Part shown: in pieces, positions 8,123-16,361 of the stretch | Position numbering within the stretch: position 1 is the first letter of the stretch | Layout of the letters: every line of letters starts with the position of its first letter | Origin: Halomarina halobia | Lineage (GTDB): Archaea > Halobacteriota > Halobacteria > Halobacteriales > Haloarculaceae | Reading direction: 5' to 3' | Assembly (NCBI RefSeq): GCF_029338575.1 | Contig: NZ_CP119993.1 | Coordinates: 310,001-374,000, forward strand | Length of the DNA stretch: 64,000 bases | Notes under the pieces: model-generated | Told to the model about the DNA's origin: nothing | Databases searched by the model: none | Seen by the model: only the letters and a program-made list of their open reading frames with translations | Position numbers and translations under genes: made by a program

Positions 8123-8508
8123 CGTCAGCGGTCGCCCGCGGGTTTCGACGCCCCGCCGACAGTCGTCGCTCCGTGACCGCGCGAGCTCTCATACGGGCGG
8201 CCTCGCACGAACGTACGTGATCTCGACGAGGGGGCCGAGTCGATAACGAAGTCGTTCACACCCCCTCCTGGTAACGTTCTCCCATAACTCAACCGGTAGA
8301 CGAGTCCGAAGGCGCGCGGCCGTGAACTCCGACCGAGATTGCTCGGACCGTGACCCGTCGCCGGTTTCGCGTCCGGGGTTCGGAATCCGGTGAGCTGCGT
8401 GCCACCCCCCGATCCCGACGAACTCGGTGAGAGAGGGGGACAGACCGCAGAACCGGTCGGATCCCTCACGGAGGGCGGTCCGGCCCAGGAGCGCCTCGAC
8501 GGCGCCGG
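8123..8508. other. 386-base stretch without a supported gene
   Basis: It lies between the MFS gene start and the stop of the next minus-strand gene. It must contain the MFS promoter. The only open frames are low-complexity Arg/Ser/Pro-rich shadows. I see no RNA gene, repeat or strong hairpin here. Confidence 0.5.
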
Positions 8509-9288
8509 TCAGGTGGGGGCACTGCCCTCGCGGTCGAGTCGGCGACGTACCGCGTCGATGTCGCGCTGTAGCGAGACGGCGACGGTGAGCACCGGGTACG
8601 TCCAGTCGTCCGGGCCGTCCGCGTAGAGATACGCGCAGAGGTCGTGGCCGTCGATGTACCGGGAGACCGACCGCTCCTGAATGCGGTGCTGGCGGGACTC
8701 GACGAGCCGGGCGCACCGGTCGGCGAGCGCGTCTACCGTCTCTCGCGCACCGTTCGTCGCCGTCGTCGTCGTCGTCGTCGCTCTCTCGCTGAGCTCGGAG
8801 AGTCGGGTGACGATCTCCCGACCCTCGGCGCGAGCGTGGTCGAGCGAGGCACGTTCGGCGTCGAGGACCTCGAGAAACGCCCGGCGATCGTGTATGGCGC
8901 GTTTCACGCCGGTCACGATCGCCCGGTGTAACATCGGGGTCACCGGGACGTCGTCCCGGAGGGCCGCGGCGATGCCGGGGCCCAGTTCGGCGGTGAGGTT
9001 CGTCGCGATCGGTTCGTCGTACACCGCATCGTAGTGCCCGACGGCCATCACGGTCTCGCGGTACGCCGTCCGGATCCGCGTCGCCGCGCTCGATCGGGGA
9101 GCGGCCGCGGATCGTTCCCGGAGTGACGGTGAGGCGGTCGGTCCCTGCGACCGGCCGGGCTCGGGTTCGAGTCCGACGACGCGCTCGGCGAACGATTCGA
9201 ACGCGGCCCGTTCCGCGCGCACCTGAGCGCGTTCCTCGTCGAGCAGGACGCGGGCTCTCTCGATCGGTGCGAGCGTGTGGCGATGCAT
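8509..9288 (-). CDS. Haloarchaeal hypothetical protein (DUF7260-like)
   Basis: A 259-residue soluble, charged protein. It starts with a helical region of the type RARVLLDEERAQVRAERAAF and contains a conserved-looking centre YRETVMAVGHYDAVYDEP followed by ATNLTAELGPGIAAAL. The C-terminal half is coiled-coil-like, with a run of six Thr encoded by a perfect ACG repeat (about 8760-8780), and ends with a YIDGHDLCAYLY region. I recall a haloarchaea-restricted DUF with this layout (DUF7260) but cannot verify it. No catalytic motif or membrane segment is visible. It is monocistronic; function unknown. Confidence 0.65.
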   Translation of the reverse strand: MHRHTLAPIERARVLLDEERAQVRAERAAFESFAERVVGLEPEPGRSQGPTASPSLRERSAAAPRSSAATRIRTAYRETVMAVGHYDAVYDEPIATNLTAELGPGIAAALRDDVPVTPMLHRAIVTGVKRAIHDRRAFLEVLDAERASLDHARAEGREIVTRLSELSERATTTTTTATNGARETVDALADRCARLVESRQHRIQERSVSRYIDGHDLCAYLYADGPDDWTYPVLTVAVSLQRDIDAVRRRLDREGSAPT

Positions 9289-9432
9289 ACTGGGACGGTC
9301 GAATGCTCGAGGTGGTCACCGGACGGTACTCGTCGGCACGTCGGATACGCGACGTTAACCTCTCGACTCCTGTGAGGGCGCGTACGATTGCCACGCAAAT
9401 CAAGGTTGCCGTTGAATCGGATGTCCCAGTCA

Positions 9433-9475
9433 TTGAGTATAGTCTAGGTCTATAGTTGTTGAGTATAGTCTAGGT
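9433..9475. repeat. Two 17-bp direct repeats with a 26-bp period
   Basis: TTGAGTATAGTCTAGGT occurs at 9433-9449 and again, identically, at 9459-9475. Within the first copy and spacer there is also an inverted arrangement TATAG (9438-9442) / CTATA (9450-9454). The repeats lie about 145 nt upstream of the minus-strand hypothetical gene. A protein-binding site or the remnant of a larger repeat are both possible. Confidence 0.6.
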
Positions 9476-9607
9476 AGTTCGACCCCGACCAGACGGATAA
9501 ATACGTCCCGCCGCCCGTGCGAACAACGTCGGCCGTAGCGTGACACCGGAGGGACGATCGATCGAAGATTACTACTAATCACTCAGTAATGAACCTGACC
9601 CTAATCG

Positions 9608-9880
9608 ATGATTTTCGTAAGAGTCCGGAGAGGGCAGGGCGTTAGACCGTTGGTGCCGCGTCCCTTCGGCCCGTACCTGAGACGGAGTCGTCAGCGAGTT
9701 CAGGGTAGTGCGCGTGAGGGTGTCTCTTCGACGCGTCTAGGACGCCACGCGTGTGTCCCTCTACCCACGGGCGGAACCGCCGGCGACGACGAATACGAAA
9801 CGCTCCTCTCTCGTTTGAAGAACCACGTGAGACGGTGGATAAACCGCAATCGAGTCGTCTGTCCGGAGTGCCTCCGGTGA
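9608..9880 (+). CDS. Doubtful 90-residue ORF with a C-terminal CPEC motif
   Basis: The last third, DEYETLLSRLKNHVRRWINR followed by CPEC, reads like coding sequence: an amphipathic helix and half a zinc knuckle. The first half is Arg-rich and unlike a protein. It may be the 3' remnant of a degraded gene, or a short true gene with a start further in. No family is recognised. Confidence 0.25.
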   Translation: MIFVRVRRGQGVRPLVPRPFGPYLRRSRQRVQGSAREGVSSTRLGRHACVPLPTGGTAGDDEYETLLSRLKNHVRRWINRNRVVCPECLR

Positions 9881-9979
9881 AGCGGCAAGGACAACTTCTG
9901 CGCGGGATAGGTAGCCCAGTTCGCGTTTCCAGTTTCGACCGAGAGATGATCACCGACGCGTCCGTTTATTCGTGTCGGT

Positions 9980-9999
9980 TTCGAGTAATTACTTATAAA
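9980..9999 (+). promoter_or_regulatory. 20-bp promoter-like motif shared with 45849-45868
   Basis: TTCGAGTAATTACTTATAAA differs at one base from the sequence at 45849-45868. It contains a TATA box (TTATAAA, 9993-9999) preceded by CGAGTAATTA. An ATG at 10021 follows 22 nt later and opens only a 39-codon frame. The NTF2-like gene at 10083 has its own closer box (GTTATTAC at 10049). Confidence 0.45.
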
Positions 10000-10082
10000 C
10001 ATTTCGTGTCTTCGACCGATCATGTACGGTCGTAGCGGTGTAATAGCAGTTATTACGGTTCGATTCGACGTTCGGTCGGACC

Positions 10083-10433
10083 ATGACGAGAGAGCGACGG
10101 GACCAACTGATCGACGCTTACTTCGCAGCGATGGACAATGATAACTTCGAACTGGTCGAGCCGGCCATCTCGGAAAATATCCGCTTCGAATCCGCCAGCG
10201 GTAGTGTATCGAGTCTCGAAGGATTCCGCGAGTACACTGAGGAGAGTCGGATGATCTCCGACTCGGTGCACGAGGTGACACGTCGAATCCATGCGGAGAA
10301 CGCATCCGTCTGTGAGGGGAACGTACGGGGGCAGACCCCAGAGGGCCCCATCGAAGGTGCGTTCTGTGACGTGTTCGAGTTCGACGATGACGAGGAGCGC
10401 GTCACGAGGATCTCCGTATACACGCGAATGTAG
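10083..10433 (+). CDS. NTF2-like / SnoaL-type protein
   Basis: A 116-residue protein with the NTF2-like cone fold. The N-terminal helix RRDQLIDAYFAAMDNDNFEL leads into ISENIRFESASGSVSSLEGF and then the strands DSVHEVTRRIHAENASVCEG and EGAFCDVFEFDDD. Members are small isomerases, hydrolases or ligand-binding proteins; catalytic residues are not conserved enough to choose. GTTATTACG (10049-10057) lies about 26 nt before the ATG, matching the promoters at 20927 and 41252. It is monocistronic. Function unassigned. Confidence 0.78.
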   Translation: MTRERRDQLIDAYFAAMDNDNFELVEPAISENIRFESASGSVSSLEGFREYTEESRMISDSVHEVTRRIHAENASVCEGNVRGQTPEGPIEGAFCDVFEFDDDEERVTRISVYTRM

Positions 10434-10517
10434 AGGGACAATCCGGGCGATTATCCGTCGGGACTCTCACTCCGACCCTGATAAACCGTCCCTGCGAGCG
10501 GAACGGGGGCGTATACT

Positions 10518-12194
10518 TCAGTCCCCGGACGCCCCGACGTCGCTCCCTGGGACGACCCCGTCTTCGGTCCAGCCGCGAACCTCGTAGTAGCGGTCGAGTC
10601 CCTCCTCGAACCCCTCCAGTTCGTAGGGGAGGTCCTCGTCGGCTCCGCGGTTGAAACCGCGCTGGTTGTTGAACGCCCGCTCGAGTTCGACGACGCGGTC
10701 GCCCACCTCGAGTAATTCCTCCCACTCGGCGTCCAGGAGCGCCGAGAACCGCTCGGGCGTCATCTGACCCCGGGAGAACCGACAGACGACGCCGCAGTCT
10801 TCGAGGGCGCGGGTGTTCTCCAGCTCGACCAGCTTCTCGGCCTTCTCCGACGTCACGCCCTTCGGATCGAACGCCTCCTCGCGGGGGACGAACGGATACT
10901 CGTAGGCGTAGAACGTGGCGTACATGTGATCGGCGCCACGGTTCGCGGTGGCGAACGAGAGCCCCTGGCCGTTGAGCGCGCGGCCGTCGTGGGCGGGAAA
11001 TTCCATGCCCTTCACCGACCAGTTCTCGACGCCGAGCTCCTCGTGACAGCGGGCGACGCCCTCCGCGAGCGTGTCGCCGATCCCCTCGCGGTGAGCGATA
11101 TTCTCGACGAGTTCGTCGACCAGTTCGGCGTCTCCGAACGCGTCTTCGCTGGCGAGATAGGCCGCGACCGTATCCCCACAGGAGATGGTGTCCATCCCGT
11201 ACTGGTCACAGCGCTCGTTGAACCGCATGATGTCGACGATGTCGTCGATGGCACAGTTGCCGCCGAACGCCATCAACGTCTCGTACTCGGGCCCCTCGGT
11301 TTCGAGCCCCGTCTCCTCGTCCCGGGTCGGCAGTTTGCAGGCGAACGCGCACGCGGAGCAGGTGCCCCTCTTGTACTTCTTCGATTCGACGACGTCGCCG
11401 TTGATCTTCGAGGCCCCCTCGAAGGAGCGCTCGCTGAAGTACCGCGTCGGGAACGCCTCCACCTCGTTACCGAGGTCGACGACCGAGGCCGTCCCCTGGC
11501 GCTTCATGACGTGATCGGAACTGGCGGCGTCGCGGTGGATCTCCATGGCCTCCGGCGGGATCTCGACGGAGGGCGACGCCGAGCCGTCGAACGTCACCAC
11601 CTTCACGTTCTTCGAACCGAGGACGGCACCGAGCCCGCCGCGGCCGAAGGCGCGCGACTCGCTCGTCATGACGCAGGCGAAGCGGACCAGGTTCTCGCCG
11701 GCCGGCCCGATGCAGAGCGTGTGTTCGGAGCCGAGGTCGTGCTCGTTCTCGGCCCATTCGACGACCTCCGAGACCTCTGCGCCCTCGAGTGCCGTCACCT
11801 CCTCGAATTCGACACCGTCGTCGCGGACGTGGATCGCGATCGGTTCGTCGCTCGCGCCGACGATCTCGACGGCAGCGACGCCGGTGGCGGTGAAGTTCCG
11901 CGAGAGAAAGCCGCCGGCGTTCGACGACAGCAGCCCGCCGGTCAGCGGCGAGACGCTCGTCGCGTTCATCCGACCGGTGAAACTCATCTGCGAGGCCTGC
12001 ATCGGTCCCGTGGTGAAGTATATTCGGTTCTCCGGGTCGAACGGGTCGACGTCGGTCGGGATCCGCTCGGCCGCGAGCTTCGTCGCGACGCCCCGACCGC
12101 CGATGAAGGCCTCGAGCACGCCGTCGATCTCCGTCCGCTCTGCTGTCCGGTCGCCGACGTCGACTGTCAGGAGCGGGCCGTTCAGGTGTCGCAT
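10518..12194 (-). CDS. Aldehyde ferredoxin oxidoreductase family protein
   Basis: A 558-residue tungsten-pterin enzyme of the AOR family, oxidising aldehydes to acids with ferredoxin as acceptor. The N-terminal pterin-binding domain includes EAFIGGRGVATKL and the motif FGRGGLGAVLGSKNVKVV. The [4Fe-4S] ligands are visible as CSACAFAC, with the distal Cys in DCGVVCRFS. The ATG at 12194 is chosen because MRHLNGPLLTVDVG is the family N-terminus; longer readings are shadows. Length is slightly shorter than Pyrococcus AOR (about 605). It is divergent from the D-aminoacylase gene, with a strong palindrome between them. The substrate is unknown. Confidence 0.9.
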   Translation of the reverse strand: MRHLNGPLLTVDVGDRTAERTEIDGVLEAFIGGRGVATKLAAERIPTDVDPFDPENRIYFTTGPMQASQMSFTGRMNATSVSPLTGGLLSSNAGGFLSRNFTATGVAAVEIVGASDEPIAIHVRDDGVEFEEVTALEGAEVSEVVEWAENEHDLGSEHTLCIGPAGENLVRFACVMTSESRAFGRGGLGAVLGSKNVKVVTFDGSASPSVEIPPEAMEIHRDAASSDHVMKRQGTASVVDLGNEVEAFPTRYFSERSFEGASKINGDVVESKKYKRGTCSACAFACKLPTRDEETGLETEGPEYETLMAFGGNCAIDDIVDIMRFNERCDQYGMDTISCGDTVAAYLASEDAFGDAELVDELVENIAHREGIGDTLAEGVARCHEELGVENWSVKGMEFPAHDGRALNGQGLSFATANRGADHMYATFYAYEYPFVPREEAFDPKGVTSEKAEKLVELENTRALEDCGVVCRFSRGQMTPERFSALLDAEWEELLEVGDRVVELERAFNNQRGFNRGADEDLPYELEGFEEGLDRYYEVRGWTEDGVVPGSDVGASGD

Positions 12195-12265
12195 GGTGTA
12201 GTCTGGAACTCCCGGAGAACTTAGTTGTAACTCCCGCGGCCGGCGAGACGGGAGTCGTCGGTCCG

Positions 12266-12294
12266 CGGACGTGCCCGAGGGTCGGGCACGTCCG
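12266..12294. promoter_or_regulatory. Perfect 13-bp palindrome with a 3-nt centre in a divergent promoter region
   Basis: CGGACGTGCCCGA (12266-12278) is followed by GGG and then its exact reverse complement (12282-12294). It lies 72 nt upstream of the AOR start and 64 nt upstream of the D-aminoacylase start. A terminator makes no sense between divergent starts, so an operator or a DNA cruciform is more likely. Confidence 0.55.
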
Positions 12295-12357
12295 GTCCCC
12301 CTATTGATAGGTGCCTGATAGAAAGGGAGAAATACCGACCCGTGAAACACCTGCCAC

Positions 12358-13956
12358 ATGCCGGTGGACATCGAACTCGTGAACGCGCGTATCGTAGACG
12401 GTACCGGTGCTCCCTGGTTTCGCGGAACGGTCGGCGTCGAGGGGGGTCGCATCGCCCACGTCTCCCGCGAGACGGAGAGCGAGACCGCAGCGACCGAAAC
12501 CGTAGACGTCGGCGGTCTGGTCGTCGCACCCGGGTTCATCGACACGCACTCCCACTCGGACCTGCAGTTGTTCGCCGATCCCACGCTCGCCCCGAAACTC
12601 CGCCAGGGGATCACGACGGAAATCCTCGGTCACGACGGGTTCTCGATGGCGCCGATCCACGGGGACGACCGGATCGAGGAGTGGAAGACGCAGGTCAGCG
12701 CGCTCACCGGCACCGTCGACGTGGAGTGGACGTGGGGGGATATAGGGGAATACCTCGACGCCGTCGAGGAGAACGGCGTCGCGCCCAACGTCGCAACGCT
12801 CGTCGGCCACGGGACCGTGCGGTTCAACGTCGTGGGGATGGACGACGGCGAGCCGACGGGTTCCGAGGTCGAGGAGATGAGGGAGCTCGTCGCGCGGAGC
12901 CTGGAAGCCGGTGCCATCGGCCTCTCCTGCGGGCTCATCTATCCGCCGAGCAGCTACGCCGGGACCGACGAACTGATCGCGGTCGCCGAACAGCTTACAC
13001 CGTACGGTCGGCCGTTCGTACCCCACATCCGGAGCGAGGGGCGGTGGATCTGGGACGCGCTTTCCGAGTTCGTCGAGATCGGGAGCGAGGCGTCCGTCCC
13101 GCTGCACCTCACGCACTTCAAGATGGCCGGCTCGAAGCAACACGGCAAAGCGGACCGCGGGCTGAGCATCATCCAGGCGGCCCGGGAGCGCGGCGTCGAT
13201 ATCACGGTCGAGCAGTATCCGTACACCGCAGCGAGCACGAAGCTCTCGACGGTCCTTCCCCCGTGGGTGCACGCGAATCCGCGAGACGAACTCCTCGAGA
13301 CGCTGCGCGACGAGGACGCCCGGGAGCGGATGAGGCGCGACATCGAGGAGTGGCGAATCGAGGGGTGGGAGAACTTCGGCGCCCTCGCGGGGTGGGAGAA
13401 CATCGTCGTCACCAACGTACCCTCCGAGGCGAACGCGCACCTCGAGGGGATGACCGTCGCGGAGATCGCCCGAGAGCGAGGGCGACATCCGGTCTCGGCC
13501 GTGTGTGATCTACTCGTCGAGGAGGAACTCGGCGTGAGTATGTTGTTACACCTGCTCGCGGAGCGGGACGTCGGAGAGATCCTGTCCTTCGAGCACGTGA
13601 ACGTCGCGACGGACGGGCTCTTCGGGGGGACGCCCCATCCCCGGGTGTACGGATCGTTCCCGGAGGTACTCGGGCGATACGTGCGGGAGCGGGACCTGCT
13701 GACGCTCGAGGAGGCGATCCGAAAGATGACGTCGCTCCCGGCGCGAGCCATGGGCTTCGAGACGAAGGGGATCGTCCGGCCGGGGATGGACGCCGACCTC
13801 GTCGTATTCGACCCCGACCTCGTCGAGAGTCCGTCGACGTACGAGGAGCCGAAACGTCGCCCACGGGGGATTCCGCACGTCCTCGTCGACGGGGAATTCG
13901 CCGTTCGAGACGGTGACGTCGTGGGCAGCACGCCGGGCGACGTGATCCGGATGTAG
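12358..13956 (+). CDS. N-acyl-D-amino-acid deacylase family amidohydrolase
   Basis: A 532-residue amidohydrolase with a beta-sandwich/TIM-barrel layout. Metal ligands are seen in PGFIDTHSHSD, the metal-bridging Cys in GLSCGLIYPPSSY, and further ligands in HIRSEG, LTHFKMAG and ATDGLFGG. These are the D-aminoacylase signature residues. The enzyme removes N-acyl groups from D-amino acids, or acts on related hydantoin-like amides. The C-terminal sandwich strand GIVRPGMDADLVVFDPDLVE is complete. The gene is divergent from AOR and followed by an IclR regulator 560 nt downstream. Confidence 0.88.
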   Translation: MPVDIELVNARIVDGTGAPWFRGTVGVEGGRIAHVSRETESETAATETVDVGGLVVAPGFIDTHSHSDLQLFADPTLAPKLRQGITTEILGHDGFSMAPIHGDDRIEEWKTQVSALTGTVDVEWTWGDIGEYLDAVEENGVAPNVATLVGHGTVRFNVVGMDDGEPTGSEVEEMRELVARSLEAGAIGLSCGLIYPPSSYAGTDELIAVAEQLTPYGRPFVPHIRSEGRWIWDALSEFVEIGSEASVPLHLTHFKMAGSKQHGKADRGLSIIQAARERGVDITVEQYPYTAASTKLSTVLPPWVHANPRDELLETLRDEDARERMRRDIEEWRIEGWENFGALAGWENIVVTNVPSEANAHLEGMTVAEIARERGRHPVSAVCDLLVEEELGVSMLLHLLAERDVGEILSFEHVNVATDGLFGGTPHPRVYGSFPEVLGRYVRERDLLTLEEAIRKMTSLPARAMGFETKGIVRPGMDADLVVFDPDLVESPSTYEEPKRRPRGIPHVLVDGEFAVRDGDVVGSTPGDVIRM

Positions 13957-14517
13957 CGAGCAGGTCGCGCGGCCGATCCGCGCGGCTTCCGCGTCGAGGA
14001 CGACGGTGTACGTAGCGACGTCGAGGACGCTTTCCGACCGACAGGCGCGTTCCGGCGGGACGGATGCGCCCTCGCGGCAGCCGATGTTCCGGTATTACCG
14101 AAGTGAGGGTCGGCGGACGGAGAACGGCCGCGACCGACGGCGAAGGACCCGTGACCCCCGACCCAGCCGAATACGCGTAACCATCACCGAAACGAAACAC
14201 TACCGTATCCCGGTCCCGCTACGATTTATAACGCCAGTATGATTGTTACACCTGGCTCCGGTATACGCGATGTTTCGTGACAGATCGTACCGCGACACTA
14301 CACGTGACATTCTACGATTATCGCCGCTCTCACGGCGTGGTTCGCATAATTTGTCAGAGAAAGTAGCGGCACTCGTTCGTACGCGAGAGTGACCCGTGGA
14401 TGTCACTCGTCGGACCGGACAGCGAACTGGTGCGCTCTCGCTCGCCCCGTGGCGACCCGGAACTAGCGTTACGGATATACCGGAACGATAATGGTGTCGC
14501 GTGTCGCGTGTACTCGT
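13957..14517. other. 561-base intergenic region upstream of the IclR gene
   Basis: It contains a TATA-like TTTATAA (about 14224-14230), followed by short frames only (13 and 40 codons), an inverted repeat at 14387-14408 and ATATAC (about 14475) before the IclR start. I see no RNA gene. Confidence 0.45.
14387..14408. promoter_or_regulatory. 7-bp inverted repeat upstream of the IclR gene
   Basis: GAGTGAC (14387-14393) and GTCACTC (14402-14408) are separated by 8 bases, giving a palindrome with the geometry of an IclR operator. It lies 110 nt upstream of the IclR start. Autoregulation is inferred only. Confidence 0.4.
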
Positions 14518-15282
14518 ATGACGAACACCGTCCGATCGCTCCGGCGCGCCGATCGACTCGTCGAGTGGCTCGTCGAGTCCGAGATGGCGTCGGTCACAAC
14601 GATGGCCGAGGAGCTTGACATGCCCCTGAGCACGGTCTACGACTACGTGAGGACGCTCGAGTCGTTGAACTACCTCACGAAGCTACCGGACGGTCGGTAT
14701 CGGGTGAGCACCCGGTATCTCAAGATCGGAAACGAGGTGCGCCACCGGTACGAGGTGTACACCGTCGCGGAACCCGAACTGACGGAACTGGCTGCCGACA
14801 CGGGGGAGTACATCGCGTTGATGATAGAGGAGGGCGGCCTCGGGGTCATCCTCAGCATGAAGGAGGGGGAGATGGCCTCGCACGTGAAGATCCACCGGAC
14901 GTACGCCGGAACGCGGACGCGGCTCAACACGACCGCCACGGGAAAGGCTATTCTCGCACGGCTCCCCGAGGAGCGGACGCGGCACATCGTGGACGAGTAC
15001 GGCCTCTCGTCGAAGACGGCCAACACGATCACCGATCCGGACGAGCTGTTCGAGGAGCTGGAGCGGATCCGGAACGTGGGGTACGCGATCGACGACGAGG
15101 AACGCTTCGAGGGAATGCGCGGTATCGGCGTTCCCGTCGTGAGCAAGCCGGACGAAACAGTCGGGGCTATCGGGCTCTACGGTCCCGCACATCGCCTCAC
15201 CGACACCGTGCTACGCGAGGACCTTCCGGAGCGGATCCTCGAGGTGGCGAACGTCGTTCAGGTCAGCCTCACCTACTCCTGA
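14518..15282 (+). CDS. IclR-family transcriptional regulator
   Basis: A 254-residue IclR protein. The N-terminal winged HTH has VTTMAEELDMPLSTVYDYVR as recognition region. The C-terminal GAF-like effector domain contains TRTRLNTTATGKAILARLPE and FEGMRGIGVPVVSKPDETVG and ends in PAHRLTDTVLREDLPE. The ATG at 14518 is preferred over the GTG/ATG readings upstream because it begins directly with the helix MTNTVRSLRRADRLVEWL. It lies between the D-aminoacylase and LLM oxidoreductase genes and probably controls one of them. Effector unknown. Confidence 0.9.
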   Translation: MTNTVRSLRRADRLVEWLVESEMASVTTMAEELDMPLSTVYDYVRTLESLNYLTKLPDGRYRVSTRYLKIGNEVRHRYEVYTVAEPELTELAADTGEYIALMIEEGGLGVILSMKEGEMASHVKIHRTYAGTRTRLNTTATGKAILARLPEERTRHIVDEYGLSSKTANTITDPDELFEELERIRNVGYAIDDEERFEGMRGIGVPVVSKPDETVGAIGLYGPAHRLTDTVLREDLPERILEVANVVQVSLTYS

Positions 15283-15353
15283 TCGATCCATCCCGACACT
15301 CCGGTGGACGGAGCGGGGGAGGATTCAAGTCTCGATGGGCCGACTCTCGAACG

Positions 15354-16349
15354 ATGTCCGCCATCGGACTCGTATTACCGGATGAGTTCTCGCACTTCTC
15401 GCTCGACCAGACGCTCCACTTCGCCGAGCGGGCCGACGACGCCGGGTTCCACTCGGTCTGGAAACAGGAGGCGTCGGGGTCGAACGGTCTCCTCACGCTC
15501 GGGGCGATCTCCCAGTGCACGTCCGACGTTCGACTGGGGATGGGCGTCGCGAGCGTCTTCTCCCGGACGCCCGCGCTGCTCGGGATGAGCGCGGTCACGC
15601 TCGACCGACTCTCCGACGGTCGCGCCCTGCTCGGCCTCGGCGTGAGTTCGCCGCCGCTCGTCGAGACGTGGCACGGTACGGAGTTCGAACGGCCGCTCCG
15701 TCGCATGCGAGAGGCGATGGAGATAGTTCGGCAGGTCACCGCCGGCGGCACCGTCGAGTACGAGGGGGAGGTGTTCGACGTCGGTCCCTACTCGATGGCG
15801 CTCGATCCGCTCGGCGACGTTCCGCTACTCAACGCGGCCATCGGTCCGACCAACAGGCGGCTCACCGGCGAGTACGCGGACGGGTGGCTCCCCGGGTTCA
15901 CCCCCCTGTCCGCGTTCCGGGAGAACCTCTCCGACGTCCGCTCGAGCGCCCGGAAGACCGGGCGCGACCCCGACGACCTCCTGGTGGCGCCGTGGGTCCC
16001 CACGGCGGTCGACGAGGACCCCGACCGGGCCGAGTACCTGGCCCGGTACGTCCTCGCCCAGGAGATGGCCATGGGGTACAACGAGCAGGTCGGCGAGTAC
16101 GGGTTCGGCGACGCCCCCGACGAGGCCCACGATCGGTTCCGCGCGGGCGACCGCGAGGGTGCCATCGAGGCCATCAGTCGGGAGATGCTCGACGACCTCT
16201 CGGTGTACGGCACCCGGTCCGAGGTCCGCGAGCAACTAGGGAGGTGGTACGAAGCCGGTGCCGACGTCGTCGTCGCCATGCCGTCGATGGCCGCGTCGTT
16301 CGAGGAGATACTCGATCTCCTCGACGCCCTCGGTCCGGACGATCGGTGA
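15354..16349 (+). CDS. LLM-class (F420/FMN-dependent) oxidoreductase
   Basis: A 331-residue luciferase-like monooxygenase-fold protein. The N-terminal strand IGLVLPDEF, the segment ERADDAGFHSVWKQEAS, the LGMGVASVFSRTPALLGMSA region and DRLSDGRALLGLGVSSP are characteristic of LLM/F420-dependent reductases. Haloarchaea make F420, so that cofactor is likely. It starts 71 nt after the IclR gene on the same strand and converges on an SDR gene. The substrate cannot be inferred; other LLM members include methylene-H4MPT reductase-like and alkanal oxidising enzymes. Confidence 0.88.
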   Translation: MSAIGLVLPDEFSHFSLDQTLHFAERADDAGFHSVWKQEASGSNGLLTLGAISQCTSDVRLGMGVASVFSRTPALLGMSAVTLDRLSDGRALLGLGVSSPPLVETWHGTEFERPLRRMREAMEIVRQVTAGGTVEYEGEVFDVGPYSMALDPLGDVPLLNAAIGPTNRRLTGEYADGWLPGFTPLSAFRENLSDVRSSARKTGRDPDDLLVAPWVPTAVDEDPDRAEYLARYVLAQEMAMGYNEQVGEYGFGDAPDEAHDRFRAGDREGAIEAISREMLDDLSVYGTRSEVREQLGRWYEAGADVVVAMPSMAASFEEILDLLDALGPDDR

Positions 16350-16361
16350 GTCGGCGGCGAG

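Larger units (their letters stand above)
9289..10082. other. 794-base sparse intergenic region
   Basis: It holds a 17-bp direct repeat (9433-9475), TATA-like boxes (TAAATA near 9498, TTATAAA at 9993), a doubtful ORF (9608-9880) and the promoter of the NTF2-like gene. Its base composition is more AT-rich than the flanking genes. No RNA gene is recognised. Confidence 0.5.

Noticed and set aside
6744..8192. 482-residue minus-strand frame overlapping the MFS gene
   Set aside because: Arg/Gly/Pro-rich shadow in another frame; the MFS frame has membrane segments and the family motif.
10021..10140. 39-codon ORF after the TTATAAA box at 9993
   Set aside because: It overlaps the NTF2-like gene in another frame and has no protein-like pattern; kept only as part of the promoter-motif finding.
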